Below, one piece after another: positions 1 to 6,794 of a stretch of 7,747 nucleotides of DNA. The notes under the pieces were generated by a model. It saw only the letters and a program-made list of their open reading frames with translations. It did not search any database and had not been told where the DNA came from. How positions within the stretch are numbered: position 1 is the first letter of the stretch; each line of letters starts with the position of its first letter. The translations under genes were made by a program, and so were the position numbers. The stretch comes from a bacterium (GTDB lineage: Bacteria; Desulfobacterota; UBA8473), in the NCBI GenBank assembly GCA_009773075.1, contig WOUX01000095.1:1-7747 (forward strand), written 5' to 3'.

Positions 1-243
1 CTGGAGAATATCTTTGACCCTACTGGCGCTGGAGATAGCTTTGCAGGAGGCTTTATTGGCTATCTGGCAAATACACGTAACCTGGAGGATGGGAATATTC
101 GTCAGGCCGTTGTATTTGGAAGTGTAATGGCATCTTTTAATGTGGAGGATTTTAGTCTGAACAGGCTGAAGGACTTGACCTATCCTGATATGGAATACAG
201 ATACAGAGAGTTTAAGAAATTTACGCATTTTGAGGATATATGA
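1..243 (+). CDS. PfkB-family carbohydrate/nucleoside kinase, C-terminal fragment
   Basis: The last 80 residues of a kinase whose start lies left of the window; the frame is open from base 1 to TGA at 241-243. The second PfkB signature is plain near the beginning (DPTGAGDSFAGG, residues 6-17). In this family its Asp after GAG is the catalytic base and the GAG turn forms the anion hole for ATP-dependent phosphorylation of a sugar or nucleoside hydroxyl. The rest (VVFGSVMASFNVEDFSLNRL) fits the C-terminal helices of a cytosolic sugar-kinase subgroup that I associate with deltaproteobacteria, from memory. The substrate cannot be told from this piece. The stop overlaps the start of the next gene (ATGA), so the two are probably translationally coupled. 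It is distinct from the other PfkB kinase in the window (2734-3642). Confidence 0.85.
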   Translation: MENIFDPTGAGDSFAGGFIGYLANTRNLEDGNIRQAVVFGSVMASFNVEDFSLNRLKDLTYPDMEYRYREFKKFTHFEDI

Positions 244-929
244 AGGGACACTGTAATTCAAAAGGGGTTTGTATTTCTCTGCTCCTCATTGCTTTTATCT
301 TCATCTTCAATGGATGTGCCCGGGACAAAACGGTTTTAAAGGAAACATCCACAGTACATCTCAGGCTGGGAGTCTCTTATTTTAGTGAAGGAGATACCAC
401 CTCCGCCTTGCAAGAGCTCATGAAAGCCAAAGAATTGAATCCCGATGACCCCCAAGTTTATCTAAAATTTTCTGAGGCACATAACAATCTGGGTACAGTC
501 TATATGGATTTAAAACAGTGGGATAATGCCATTTTTGAGTTTAAAGAAGCCCTCAGTAATGATCTATATAGTACTCCTGAACGGGCTTACTGTAATATGG
601 GCTGGGCTTATTACAAGCATGGAGATATAGGAAAGGCAATAGGCAATTATAAAAAGGCATTGGAGCTGGCACCTGGTTTTGTTTTGGCCCATTATAACCT
701 TGGAATCGGTTATTTTAGTATTAACAAGGTAAAAGAGGCGATAGACGAGTTAAAACTGGTCATAAAGTTAGATCCGAAATTCGTCGATGCCCATTACCAG
801 ATGGGATTGGCTTACCTTAAACTGGACAGGAAAGCTGAGGCAATAGAGGAATTTGAAGAAGTGGCTAAGACTTCCCCGTCTGGGGAAAATCGGGATTCGG
901 CTAAGAGGTATTTAGATTTACTAAAGTGA
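240..929 (+). CDS. TPR-repeat lipoprotein, PilW/PilF-like
   Basis: A 229-residue protein with a hydrophobic signal segment (residues 10-24) ending in FNGC. Cys26 after Gly is a plausible lipobox for lipid attachment, although Phe-Asn at -3/-2 is not canonical. The rest is about five tetratricopeptide repeats, near residues 37-70, 79-112, 115-148, 149-182 and 183-216. They show the usual spacing of small and aromatic residues and Pro at repeat ends (LNPDDP, LAPGF, LDPKF). TPR arrays are protein-protein interaction scaffolds. In Gram-negative bacteria lipoproteins of this build include PilW/PilF, which help secretin assembly in type IV pili. That role is only a guess here because no pilus gene is in view. 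The start overlaps the upstream kinase stop by four bases (ATGA). The 3' end overlaps the convergent uvrC fragment by 9 bp. Confidence 0.85.
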   Translation: MKGHCNSKGVCISLLLIAFIFIFNGCARDKTVLKETSTVHLRLGVSYFSEGDTTSALQELMKAKELNPDDPQVYLKFSEAHNNLGTVYMDLKQWDNAIFEFKEALSNDLYSTPERAYCNMGWAYYKHGDIGKAIGNYKKALELAPGFVLAHYNLGIGYFSINKVKEAIDELKLVIKLDPKFVDAHYQMGLAYLKLDRKAEAIEEFEEVAKTSPSGENRDSAKRYLDLLK

Positions 930-1796
930 TTCGGAGTCAGAAGGAAAACCTCGAAAGAACTCAGAGACGTTTTCGGCAGCCTTGATATTCATTCCTGGAA
1001 CTGTACTTAAATCCTTTATAGAAGCATTCTTAATACTTTTTAAACTGCCAAAATGTTTCAGCAGTGCCTTTTTCCTTTCTAATCCCACCCCTGGTACATC
1101 TTCCAGTATGGACCGCAGGTTCTGTTTTCTCCTGAGATTTTGATGGTAGGTGAGAGCAAAGCGGTGAGCTTCATTTCTGATTTGTTGCAGAAAAAGCAGG
1201 GTTTTAGAGTCCTTTTGCAGTATTATAGGGTCCCGTCGATTGGGAATAAATATCTTCTCTCTATCTCCCCCCTTAGCAAGACTTATGGCATCCATGTTAT
1301 CCCTTTTTAATTCTTTCAGCACTCTCACAGCAACATTCAACTGCCCTTTACCACCGTCTACCATTATCAGGTCAGGCATATCGTTGTTTTCAGATACCCT
1401 GCTATACCTTCTTTTAATAACCTCATACATCATTCCATAGTCATCTGCCTGATCCACGGTTTTTATCTTAAAGCGGCGATAACCGTCTTTATATGCCATC
1501 CCCTCTCTAAAGGTTACCATGGAAGCAACCGCCAGCTTACCAGAGATATTGGATATGTCGAAGCACTCTATCTTCCCCGGAAGCCTTTTTAAATGGAGTC
1601 TTTTTTGGATTTCCTCCAATGCCTTCAGATTAAAACCTTTCTCTCTTTGCCTATCCATAAATGAGTTCTTTGCATTTTCCATTACCATCCTTAAAAGTTT
1701 AAGCTTTTCCCCCTTCTTGGGGACATGAATCTTTATCTTTCTACCTTTTTTTTCCGAAAACCACTCTTCCAACAACTTCCTGTCTTCTATCTCCAT
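921..1796 (-). CDS. uvrC: UvrC excinuclease, C-terminal half (separated by a frame break)
   Basis: Carries the 3'-side half of UvrC, the subunit that cuts both sides of the lesion in nucleotide excision repair with UvrA and UvrB. Visible parts are the RNase H-like endonuclease core with FDISN (Asp80), LIMVDGGKGQL (Asp147) and RNEAHRFA (His211), which match the family's catalytic Asp-Asp-His set. A tandem helix-hairpin-helix DNA-binding region follows at about 231-283 (PGVGLERKKALLKHFG and VPGMNIKAAENV). The C-terminus looks complete. The ATG at 1796 is only the first Met: the frame stays open upstream and reads a family-like IPSEITIP just before it, so this is the continuation of the 1847-2737 piece, not a separate gene. 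The nuclease residues are all present, so the gene would work if the frame break were a sequence error. Confidence 0.9.
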   Translation of the reverse strand: MEIEDRKLLEEWFSEKKGRKIKIHVPKKGEKLKLLRMVMENAKNSFMDRQREKGFNLKALEEIQKRLHLKRLPGKIECFDISNISGKLAVASMVTFREGMAYKDGYRRFKIKTVDQADDYGMMYEVIKRRYSRVSENNDMPDLIMVDGGKGQLNVAVRVLKELKRDNMDAISLAKGGDREKIFIPNRRDPIILQKDSKTLLFLQQIRNEAHRFALTYHQNLRRKQNLRSILEDVPGVGLERKKALLKHFGSLKSIKNASIKDLSTVPGMNIKAAENVSEFFRGFPSDSESL

Positions 1797-1846
1797 GGGT
1801 ATTGTAATCTCTGAAGGGATAAGCCCCGTTAGATGTTTTTGTTCTG

Positions 1847-2737
1847 TTAGATGCTTGCTGCCTGATTCAAATTGGTCAGGGAGAATGCCTGAGTATCTAA
1901 GACCCTTCCTCCCCGCATTATCATAACCTGGAATTCAACAACACTGCCTTCCCTGTAAAAGGCAAATACATCCTGATCTATATCTAGAATAGAAACCACC
2001 TTTTGCCTCTCAATGGTCTTTTCGATAGACGAAATATGGTCTCTGACTCTAGCAGCTTCTTCAAAGTTCAAATTATCCGATTCGTGTTTCATGCTCTTTC
2101 TTAAAAGTCGTAATAGCTCCTGGTTTTTACCCTCTAAAAACAGAGTCGCTTCTCTGACATACTTCTGGTAAGTCTCCCAATCTACAAGTCTACAACAAGG
2201 GGCAAGACACCTCTTGATCTGGTAGCTCAGGCAGGGACGATTTCTGCTTTTAAAATTAGAGTCACTACAGGTTCTTATATGAAAGATCCTGGATAACATC
2301 TTTAATGTATCCTTTACTGCACAGCTGGAAGAATAAGGGCCAAAATAGCGCGCATCATCTTTCTTTATCTTTCTTACCAGCGAGAGTCTTGGAAATTCGT
2401 CCTGAATGTTGAGTCTCAGACTGAAATAGGTTTTATCGTCCTTCAGGTTTACATTGTATCTAGGTTTATGCCTCTTAATCAGATTGTTTTCTAGAATCAA
2501 TGCCTCTTTCTCTGTATCAGTGATTATGTAATCTATGTCTTCTGCCTGAGACAATAAAAACCTGATCAAATATCTTGAATCTTCTATTTTGGTAAGGTAG
2601 GATTTTACCCTGTTCCGAAGGCTCTTCGCCTTGCCAATATAAATAACATTGCCCTTCCTGTTCTTCATAAGGTAGACACCTGGATTGGTAGGGAGTCTGT
2701 TTATCTTTTCTTCAGCAACCACTGCTTTGACCATCAA
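1847..2737 (-). CDS. uvrC: UvrC excinuclease, N-terminal half (ends early at a frame break)
   Basis: The 5' half of uvrC. The GIY-YIG nuclease domain at about residues 15-95 shows PGVYLM and VIYIGKAKSLRNRV. Cysteines 157, 169, 177 and 181 (TC...RPC...KRCLAPC) match the cluster reported to hold a [4Fe-4S] centre in UvrC. The UVR motif that contacts UvrB lies at about 204-240 (FEEAARVRDHISSIE). The conserved stretch after it (VMIMRGGRVLDTQAFSLTNLN) is intact, then five more residues and TAA. UvrC is normally about 560-610 residues, so this is only half. Joining to the downstream half with one added base gives about 605. The likely start is ATG at 2734 (second codon of this span; the first is TTG), with AGAGG seven bases upstream. 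It overlaps the upstream kinase stop, implying coupling. Confidence 0.9.
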   Translation of the reverse strand: MMVKAVVAEEKINRLPTNPGVYLMKNRKGNVIYIGKAKSLRNRVKSYLTKIEDSRYLIRFLLSQAEDIDYIITDTEKEALILENNLIKRHKPRYNVNLKDDKTYFSLRLNIQDEFPRLSLVRKIKKDDARYFGPYSSSCAVKDTLKMLSRIFHIRTCSDSNFKSRNRPCLSYQIKRCLAPCCRLVDWETYQKYVREATLFLEGKNQELLRLLRKSMKHESDNLNFEEAARVRDHISSIEKTIERQKVVSILDIDQDVFAFYREGSVVEFQVMIMRGGRVLDTQAFSLTNLNQAASI

Positions 2738-3642
2738 TAACCTCTTATCTCTTCCCTGCCAGGAGTCGTTCTCGCCCCCCTTCTGGTTACCGAGATGGAC
2801 GCAACCAGAGTAGCAAATTCAGTTGCTTCCTCCAATCCTTTATTCTCTAACAAACCACTTATAAGACCTGCAGCAAATGAATCACCAGCGCCAGTTGTAT
2901 CTACTACCTTTGATCTTAGCGCGGGAACCTCTCTGGTTAAATTTTTGGTTATTAATAAACAGCCTTCTGCCCCCCGGGTTATTATTACTGCCTTTGGTCC
3001 ATACTCCAAAAGCCTTCTGCCTGCTTTCTCTCCTTTGAGTCCGGTAAGCATATTTGCCTCAATCTGGCTTGGTGTAATTAAATAGCAGTTCCCCAGTATT
3101 CCACTCAAGGTTTTACACCCCTTTTCAGCAAGTATCGATCCCGGATCGAGTATCACTTTGATATTATTGTCACAGGCAATACTGGATACAAATTCCAGTG
3201 TATCTATTGCCTTTTCTCCGATAATGCTGGTTAAGTGTAAAAATCTAGCCCCTTTTATATAGTCAACGGGTATGAGTGATCTATCAAATCTTGAAGAAAC
3301 ACCCTCTGATGAATAGAGTATCCTTTCTCCAGCAGGGTTTATCGTTGCAAAGACCAGACCGCTATTGCCCTCTGTTCTTATCAAATGGGACACGTCTACA
3401 TCTTCTTTCTTTAACCCTTCAATGAGCATCTCTCCAAATTGATCGGATCCAACCACCCCAACAAATCCTGAAGAATGTCCCAGCCTTGAAACCCCTACTG
3501 CTACATTGGCAGCAGAACCACCATGAAATATCTCTAAGTCTTGAACTGCGACTTCCTCATCTGCAACAGGGAACCTACTTACCCTGGCAATGAGATCTAT
3601 ATTAAGAGCGCCTATCGAGATTACGTCTAATATTTTATCCAT
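2734..3642 (-). CDS. PfkB/ribokinase-family sugar kinase
   Basis: A full-length 302-residue cytosolic kinase of the ribokinase fold. The N-terminal strand DVISIGALNIDLIARV leads to signature 1, with a Gly-Gly pair for substrate contact (HGGSAANVAVGVSRLG, 40-55). Signature 2 is VDTTGAGDSFAAG (247-259), with Asp254 as the expected catalytic base and Gly251-Ala252-Gly253 as the anion hole. The usual Mg-site NxxE reads SQIE (192-195), so Asn is replaced by Ser. The family phosphorylates sugars, nucleosides or sugar-phosphates with ATP; the substrate cannot be assigned. The start is ATG at 3642 with a weak GGATGG six to ten bases upstream. The TGA shares its A with the uvrC ATG, so the two form a coupled unit, probably transcribed from the promoter at 3732-3761. 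Confidence 0.9.
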   Translation of the reverse strand: MDKILDVISIGALNIDLIARVSRFPVADEEVAVQDLEIFHGGSAANVAVGVSRLGHSSGFVGVVGSDQFGEMLIEGLKKEDVDVSHLIRTEGNSGLVFATINPAGERILYSSEGVSSRFDRSLIPVDYIKGARFLHLTSIIGEKAIDTLEFVSSIACDNNIKVILDPGSILAEKGCKTLSGILGNCYLITPSQIEANMLTGLKGEKAGRRLLEYGPKAVIITRGAEGCLLITKNLTREVPALRSKVVDTTGAGDSFAAGLISGLLENKGLEEATEFATLVASISVTRRGARTTPGREEIRGY

Positions 3643-3670
3643 TTACCATCCTATCTGATCACGGTAAGGG

Positions 3671-3723
3671 TCAGAAGTCAGAATAGGAATAATTTCTTCT
3701 GGATTCTGACTCCTGACTTCTGA
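3671..3723. repeat. Imperfect inverted repeat of the TCAGAAGTCAG type
   Basis: The left arm TCAGAAGTCAGAAT (3671-3684) pairs with the right arm 3703-3723. That arm reads the exact reverse complement interrupted by a 7-base insertion (ATTCTGACT, CCTGACT, TCTGA). The arms enclose an 18-base loop. The short TGACT/CAGAAGTCAG words resemble simple dispersed intergenic repeats seen in many environmental genomes (recollection). It sits in the predicted 5' leader of the kinase-uvrC transcript. Confidence 0.6.
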
Positions 3724-3731
3724 GTTGTTAC

Positions 3732-3761
3732 AATTTATCAACAAAACAGAGATAGTGTCAA
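3732..3761 (-). promoter_or_regulatory. Sigma70-type promoter for the kinase-uvrC unit
   Basis: On the minus strand a perfect -35 box TTGACA (3756-3761) is followed after 18 bases by TAAATT (3732-3737), a 4/6 match to the -10 consensus. It lies about 90 bases upstream of the kinase start, in a gap with no other gene, and points the right way. The transcript leader would contain the inverted repeat at 3671-3723. Confidence 0.5.
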
Positions 3762-3813
3762 GGGATAAAAAAGCATCCTTGAGGCCATTGAGGTATGCGT
3801 TAGGAAGATAAGA

Positions 3814-3840
3814 GGGGTCTACACTTAAAGTGAAGACCCC
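3814..3840 (-). terminator. Palindrome, possible terminator of the Liv-type operon
   Basis: GGGGTCT (3814-3820) pairs with AGACCCC (3834-3840), and an inner CACTT/AAGTG pair closes the stem after one A-A mismatch. It lies about 64 bases past the stop of the last binding-protein gene. Read on the minus strand it is followed by TCTTATCTTCC, a poor U tract, so termination is plausible but not strong. It could instead be a REP-like or protein-binding palindrome, since its GGGTCT ends recall the motifs at 7479-7520. Confidence 0.4.
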
Positions 3841-3879
3841 CTATTTGCAAGGTGGTGAGGTAGGCTCAATTTCCTTGCT

Positions 3880-3901
3880 GATAACTGAGAACTGACTGCT
3901 T
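3880..3901. repeat. Short ACTGA microrepeat
   Basis: The words GATAACTGA, GAACTGA and CTG follow each other directly downstream (minus sense) of the last binding-protein stop. This is a low-complexity ACTGA-type repeat similar in style to the one at 3671-3723. No protein or RNA function is visible. Confidence 0.35.
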
Positions 3902-3903
3902 AA

Positions 3904-5151
3904 TTATTTTCCAAAGTACTTTGCCATCTCTGGTGGATAGAGATGTGGGACTTCTATCCAATCGCTAAGACCAACAACCTTCGCACCTTTAACCTGATAG
4001 AGCCTTATTGCATTACTGGTTCTGCGGTCATTGAGTTTGACTGTTACAGGTGCCCCCAGGTCAAACTCTCCCCTGTAATCTTTCAGGCGTTCAAAACCAT
4101 ATTTAATGTAATTCTCACCGGTAAGACCATCATAGCCTTTTGCCTTGTATGCCAATCTGGTTGCCCCCATGACTATCTCTGCAAAGTGGAAGCCTCGAAT
4201 ATATCCCTCAACGAGTTTCTTGCCTCGATATTTCATTCGGAGCTTGCTGAGCTTCTTTATACCGGGACGGTCGTCTACCTCCATATAGGTATAGGTACTG
4301 AAGATGTAACCCTCAAGCATCTCAGGGGGTACTCTGCGAAGCATCTCCGTTCCCATGGTCCACCAGAACGCTGCTATACCGATCTTCCCCCTAAGGCCAA
4401 GGGCATTAAAGTTTTTGATGAATACCGTGCCTATCTGGCTAAGCCCCTGAAGCCATATCCAGTCTACACCCTTGTCTCTAAGCCTCAGGATCTGAGCCGT
4501 GAGGTCGATAGGAACAACAGGGGCAAACTCCTGACCTACCACATCAACCCCTATTTCCTTGCCAAATCTTATCCCGGGCTCTGTAGCAGCACGGCCGTAG
4601 GCAGCATCGGGCCCGATTATCCCCACCTTGGGGGTTCCTGCCTTCCCCTTCTTCTCCCAATCCTTTTTAACCCACTTTAAGAAGGCACCGAATCCATCGG
4701 CATAGCTACAGCCATCAAGAAAGATATTACCGGGCGGGTATATCTGCGGGTCACTCTGACCAATGTTATAACATGCTATCCCATCCCTTTCCATGGTCTT
4801 CTTTAATGCCTCACCATCAGGGGAAGAAAAAAGGGCAAGGAATTGAGCTCCTGCTTGTTTGTACCTCTTGTAGTGGGACCATGTCCTGGACATCATATTT
4901 CCAGTTTCTCCCCAGGAGATTTCGAATTGATGACCATCCAACCCTCCCTTTTCATTTATGTAACGATAATAGTCTTGTGTACCCTCGAATATTTCGGGGA
5001 CAAGAATACCATAAGGGCCGGTTAGGTCAATGATATAGTAGTGTCTTATCGGTGGCTTCGCCTCTGCTGAAACAGCATAGACAATTAAAGCCATCAACAA
5101 TATTCCAGCCAAAAAAAACTTCATCAAATTACGTAAGATTTTTCCTTTCAT
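3904..5151 (-). CDS. Branched-chain amino acid type ABC transporter substrate-binding protein (second paralog)
   Basis: A 415-residue exported protein of the periplasmic-binding-protein type I group used by Liv/HAAT importers (LivK-like, Peripla_BP_6). A Sec signal spans residues 1-31: Lys/Arg-rich start, hydrophobic core FFLAGILLMALIVYAV, cleavage probably after AEA31. The mature part opens with HYYIIDLTGPYG, the N-lobe strand and ligand loop of the family. VGIIGPDAAYGRAA marks the switch toward the second lobe. It delivers a small organic ligand to the membrane permease; the ligand is not determinable and need not be an amino acid. The start is fixed by GGAGGGAAG immediately before ATG. It is closely related to the protein at 5516-6769: in the central block beginning KVGIIGPD, 68 of 83 residues match without gaps. 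A promoter at 5417-5445 may transcribe it separately. Confidence 0.9.
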   Translation of the reverse strand: MKGKILRNLMKFFLAGILLMALIVYAVSAEAKPPIRHYYIIDLTGPYGILVPEIFEGTQDYYRYINEKGGLDGHQFEISWGETGNMMSRTWSHYKRYKQAGAQFLALFSSPDGEALKKTMERDGIACYNIGQSDPQIYPPGNIFLDGCSYADGFGAFLKWVKKDWEKKGKAGTPKVGIIGPDAAYGRAATEPGIRFGKEIGVDVVGQEFAPVVPIDLTAQILRLRDKGVDWIWLQGLSQIGTVFIKNFNALGLRGKIGIAAFWWTMGTEMLRRVPPEMLEGYIFSTYTYMEVDDRPGIKKLSKLRMKYRGKKLVEGYIRGFHFAEIVMGATRLAYKAKGYDGLTGENYIKYGFERLKDYRGEFDLGAPVTVKLNDRRTSNAIRLYQVKGAKVVGLSDWIEVPHLYPPEMAKYFGK

Positions 5152-5177
5152 CTTCCCTCCTTTTTAATCCTGCCAAC

Positions 5178-5368
5178 TTAAATCAATCCAAGATTGCTCA
5201 ACATATCCGCAAACTCGGGCTCATGTTTCGAGTACTCTCTTATTGCCCTTTCTAATAGCTTCCATCTAAATCCAGCCCTTATTATCACCTGCTAATGATA
5301 TCTCCACAGGCCTTCTATCCAGAATATCGAAGTTATGGTAAGTATTTTTGAACTGGGATTGTTGAATC
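5178..5368 (-). pseudogene. Possible decayed gene remnant between the two binding-protein genes
   Basis: Two short overlapping minus-strand readings look protein-like. One (about 5266-5368) reads NFDILDRRPVEISLAGDNKG then stops. The other (5178-5288, GTG start, 36 residues) reads WKLLERAIREYSKHEPEF then ADMLSNLGLI and stops 26 bases before the next gene. A one-base shift near 5266-5288 would join them. I do not recognise the family, and neither piece has a convincing ribosome binding site. It may be the tail of a gene lost between the two binding-protein copies, or chance open frame in the leader of the 3904-5151 gene. Confidence 0.25.
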
Positions 5369-5416
5369 GAGCGCTAACAGCATTAAAGATGTGGGAAAAG
5401 TGCTGCTGAAAACCAG

Positions 5417-5445
5417 ATTATATCGAAGAGAACTTAATATGAAAA
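5417..5445 (-). promoter_or_regulatory. Candidate promoter for the second binding-protein gene
   Basis: On the minus strand TTTTCA (5440-5445, 4/6 match to -35) is spaced 17 bases from a perfect TATAAT (5417-5422). It lies just beyond the terminator hairpin of the upstream gene and about 265 bases before the start at 5151, giving a long leader. The position fits a separate transcription unit. AT-rich intergenic DNA can yield such matches by chance. Confidence 0.4.
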
Positions 5446-5474
5446 GGAAGAGCAAATTCGACGGGAAAGATCAT

Positions 5475-5510
5475 ACAGAGGAGACACCCTCACTTGGATG
5501 TCTCCTCTGT
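5475..5510 (-). terminator. Strong stem-loop after the first binding-protein gene
   Basis: ACAGAGGAGACA (5475-5486) and TGTCTCCTCTGT (5499-5510) form a perfect 12-bp stem with a 12-base loop, five bases past the stop codon at 5516-5518. In the minus transcript it is followed by ATGATCTTTCCC, a short U tract, so it may terminate partly or protect the mRNA 3' end. The run of T on the plus side would suit a plus-strand terminator better, but no plus-strand gene leads into it. Confidence 0.6.
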
Positions 5511-5515
5511 TATTC

Positions 5516-6769
5516 TTATTTTTGAAATAGCTTAGCCATATCATCTGGATACAGATGGGGGGCATCTATCCAGTCGCTGTACCTGACAAGCTTTCCACCT
5601 TTAACCTGGTAGAAAAGCATCTTCTTTGCAGTCCTTCGGTCATTGGGTGTAATGTCAAAAGGTGCGCCCAGGTCCCATGGGGTCTTCCAGTTTTTAAAGG
5701 TCTCCATCGTTTTCATATAGTTCTCTCCAGTGAGACCCTTATACCCATATTTTCCCAGGGTTCTCTTTGTAAGCTCTATTACAAACTGGGTAGCCCTTAC
5801 ACCCCTTACATAGTACTCATCAGCAGCTTTTTTATGATACTTCTGACGCATTTCCATACATTTTTTGATGCCTGGGTGATTCTTCTCCACCTGGGGCAGA
5901 TAGTTATAACTGTTGAATATGTACCCTTCAGAAAAGTTGGGTCCGATACGTCTCAGCATCTCGGCACCGGTCACCCACCAGAAACCGGCAACAGGTATTT
6001 TCCCCTGCAGCCCAAGAGAAGCCATATTCTTCATAAATACGGTTGCTATCTGACTCAACCCCTGCATCCATATCCAGTCTACACCCTTGTCTTTGAGCCT
6101 TAATATCTGGGGGGTGATATCGATGGGGACAACAGGGACAAACTCTTGCCCTACCACATCTACACCGATCTTTTTACCAAACCTCTGTCCCGGCTCAAGG
6201 GCTGCTCTGCCGTATGCAGTGTCTGGTCCAATGATACCGACCTTCATTGTGCCCTTTTTGCCTGCTTTATCCCATTCTGCCTTCGCCATCTTTAAAAAAG
6301 TGCCAAAACCTTCACCGTAGCTTGGGCCATCTATATATGTCCATGCCGGGGGATAAAGCTGTGGATCGCTCTGACCGTAGTTTAGCGGGCAGAATATCTT
6401 ATCTTTCACCAGTGTATTCTTCAGTGCCTCACCATCAGGAGAGGATGCCAACCAGAGCAACTGAGCCCCTGACTGTTTGTACTTCTTGTAGTGGGACCAT
6501 GTCCTGGCCATCATATTACCGGTCTCTCCCCAGACAAGGTCTACCGGGTAGCCGTCAATCCCCCCTTGTTCATCTACCAATCTATAATAATCGAGCTTGG
6601 CCTCCCAGACATCTGGAACAAGAATGCCGTAAGGGCCTGTCAGATCAACAATACCATAGTGTTTAATCGTTGGCTTTCCTGCTTTTGCCGTGGATACAAA
6701 AACAGCCATCGTTCCAAACAGCAAAATGGCAAGTCCAACAATCATCAAACTCATAAGCCTTTTTCTCAT
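5516..6769 (-). CDS. Branched-chain amino acid type ABC transporter substrate-binding protein (first paralog)
   Basis: A 417-residue periplasmic solute-binding protein of the Liv/HAAT class. The start is ATG 6769, chosen because AAGGAGGAGGT lies eight bases upstream. An in-frame ATG at 6814 would add 15 charged residues before the signal peptide and overlap the preceding gene. The signal peptide is MRKRL followed by a hydrophobic stretch, with cleavage likely after AKA30. Mature features are HYGIVDLTGPYG at the N-lobe, VWGETGNMMARTWSHYKKYK, SSPDGEALKN and VGIIGPDTAYGRAA. It has the same length and near gapless alignment as the 3904-5151 protein, so they are recent paralogs. It follows the LEA-like gene by 25 bases and is probably cotranscribed with it. 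The ligand is unknown. Confidence 0.9.
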   Translation of the reverse strand: MRKRLMSLMIVGLAILLFGTMAVFVSTAKAGKPTIKHYGIVDLTGPYGILVPDVWEAKLDYYRLVDEQGGIDGYPVDLVWGETGNMMARTWSHYKKYKQSGAQLLWLASSPDGEALKNTLVKDKIFCPLNYGQSDPQLYPPAWTYIDGPSYGEGFGTFLKMAKAEWDKAGKKGTMKVGIIGPDTAYGRAALEPGQRFGKKIGVDVVGQEFVPVVPIDITPQILRLKDKGVDWIWMQGLSQIATVFMKNMASLGLQGKIPVAGFWWVTGAEMLRRIGPNFSEGYIFNSYNYLPQVEKNHPGIKKCMEMRQKYHKKAADEYYVRGVRATQFVIELTKRTLGKYGYKGLTGENYMKTMETFKNWKTPWDLGAPFDITPNDRRTAKKMLFYQVKGGKLVRYSDWIDAPHLYPDDMAKLFQK

Positions 6770-6794
6770 TTGTTTTACCTCCTCCTTCTGGTGA

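Noticed and set aside
1837..1850. Programmed frameshifting in uvrC
   Set aside because: The A-rich run AACAAAAAC lies after the stop of the first frame, not before it. There is no slippery heptamer at the right place and UvrC is not known to use recoding.
3943..4680. A 245-codon plus-strand open frame opposite the second binding-protein gene
   Set aside because: It is the antisense of a well-supported gene, has no ribosome binding site and has scattered Cys/Pro-rich composition. A similar antisense frame opposite the paralog (5555-6103) arises simply because the two genes are alike.
5475..5520. A plus-strand terminator with TATTCTTATTTTT tail marking the end of a plus-strand gene
   Set aside because: The plus-strand frames upstream (5340-5474) are short and interrupted and lack a ribosome binding site. 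The stem is better explained by the minus-strand gene ending five bases away.
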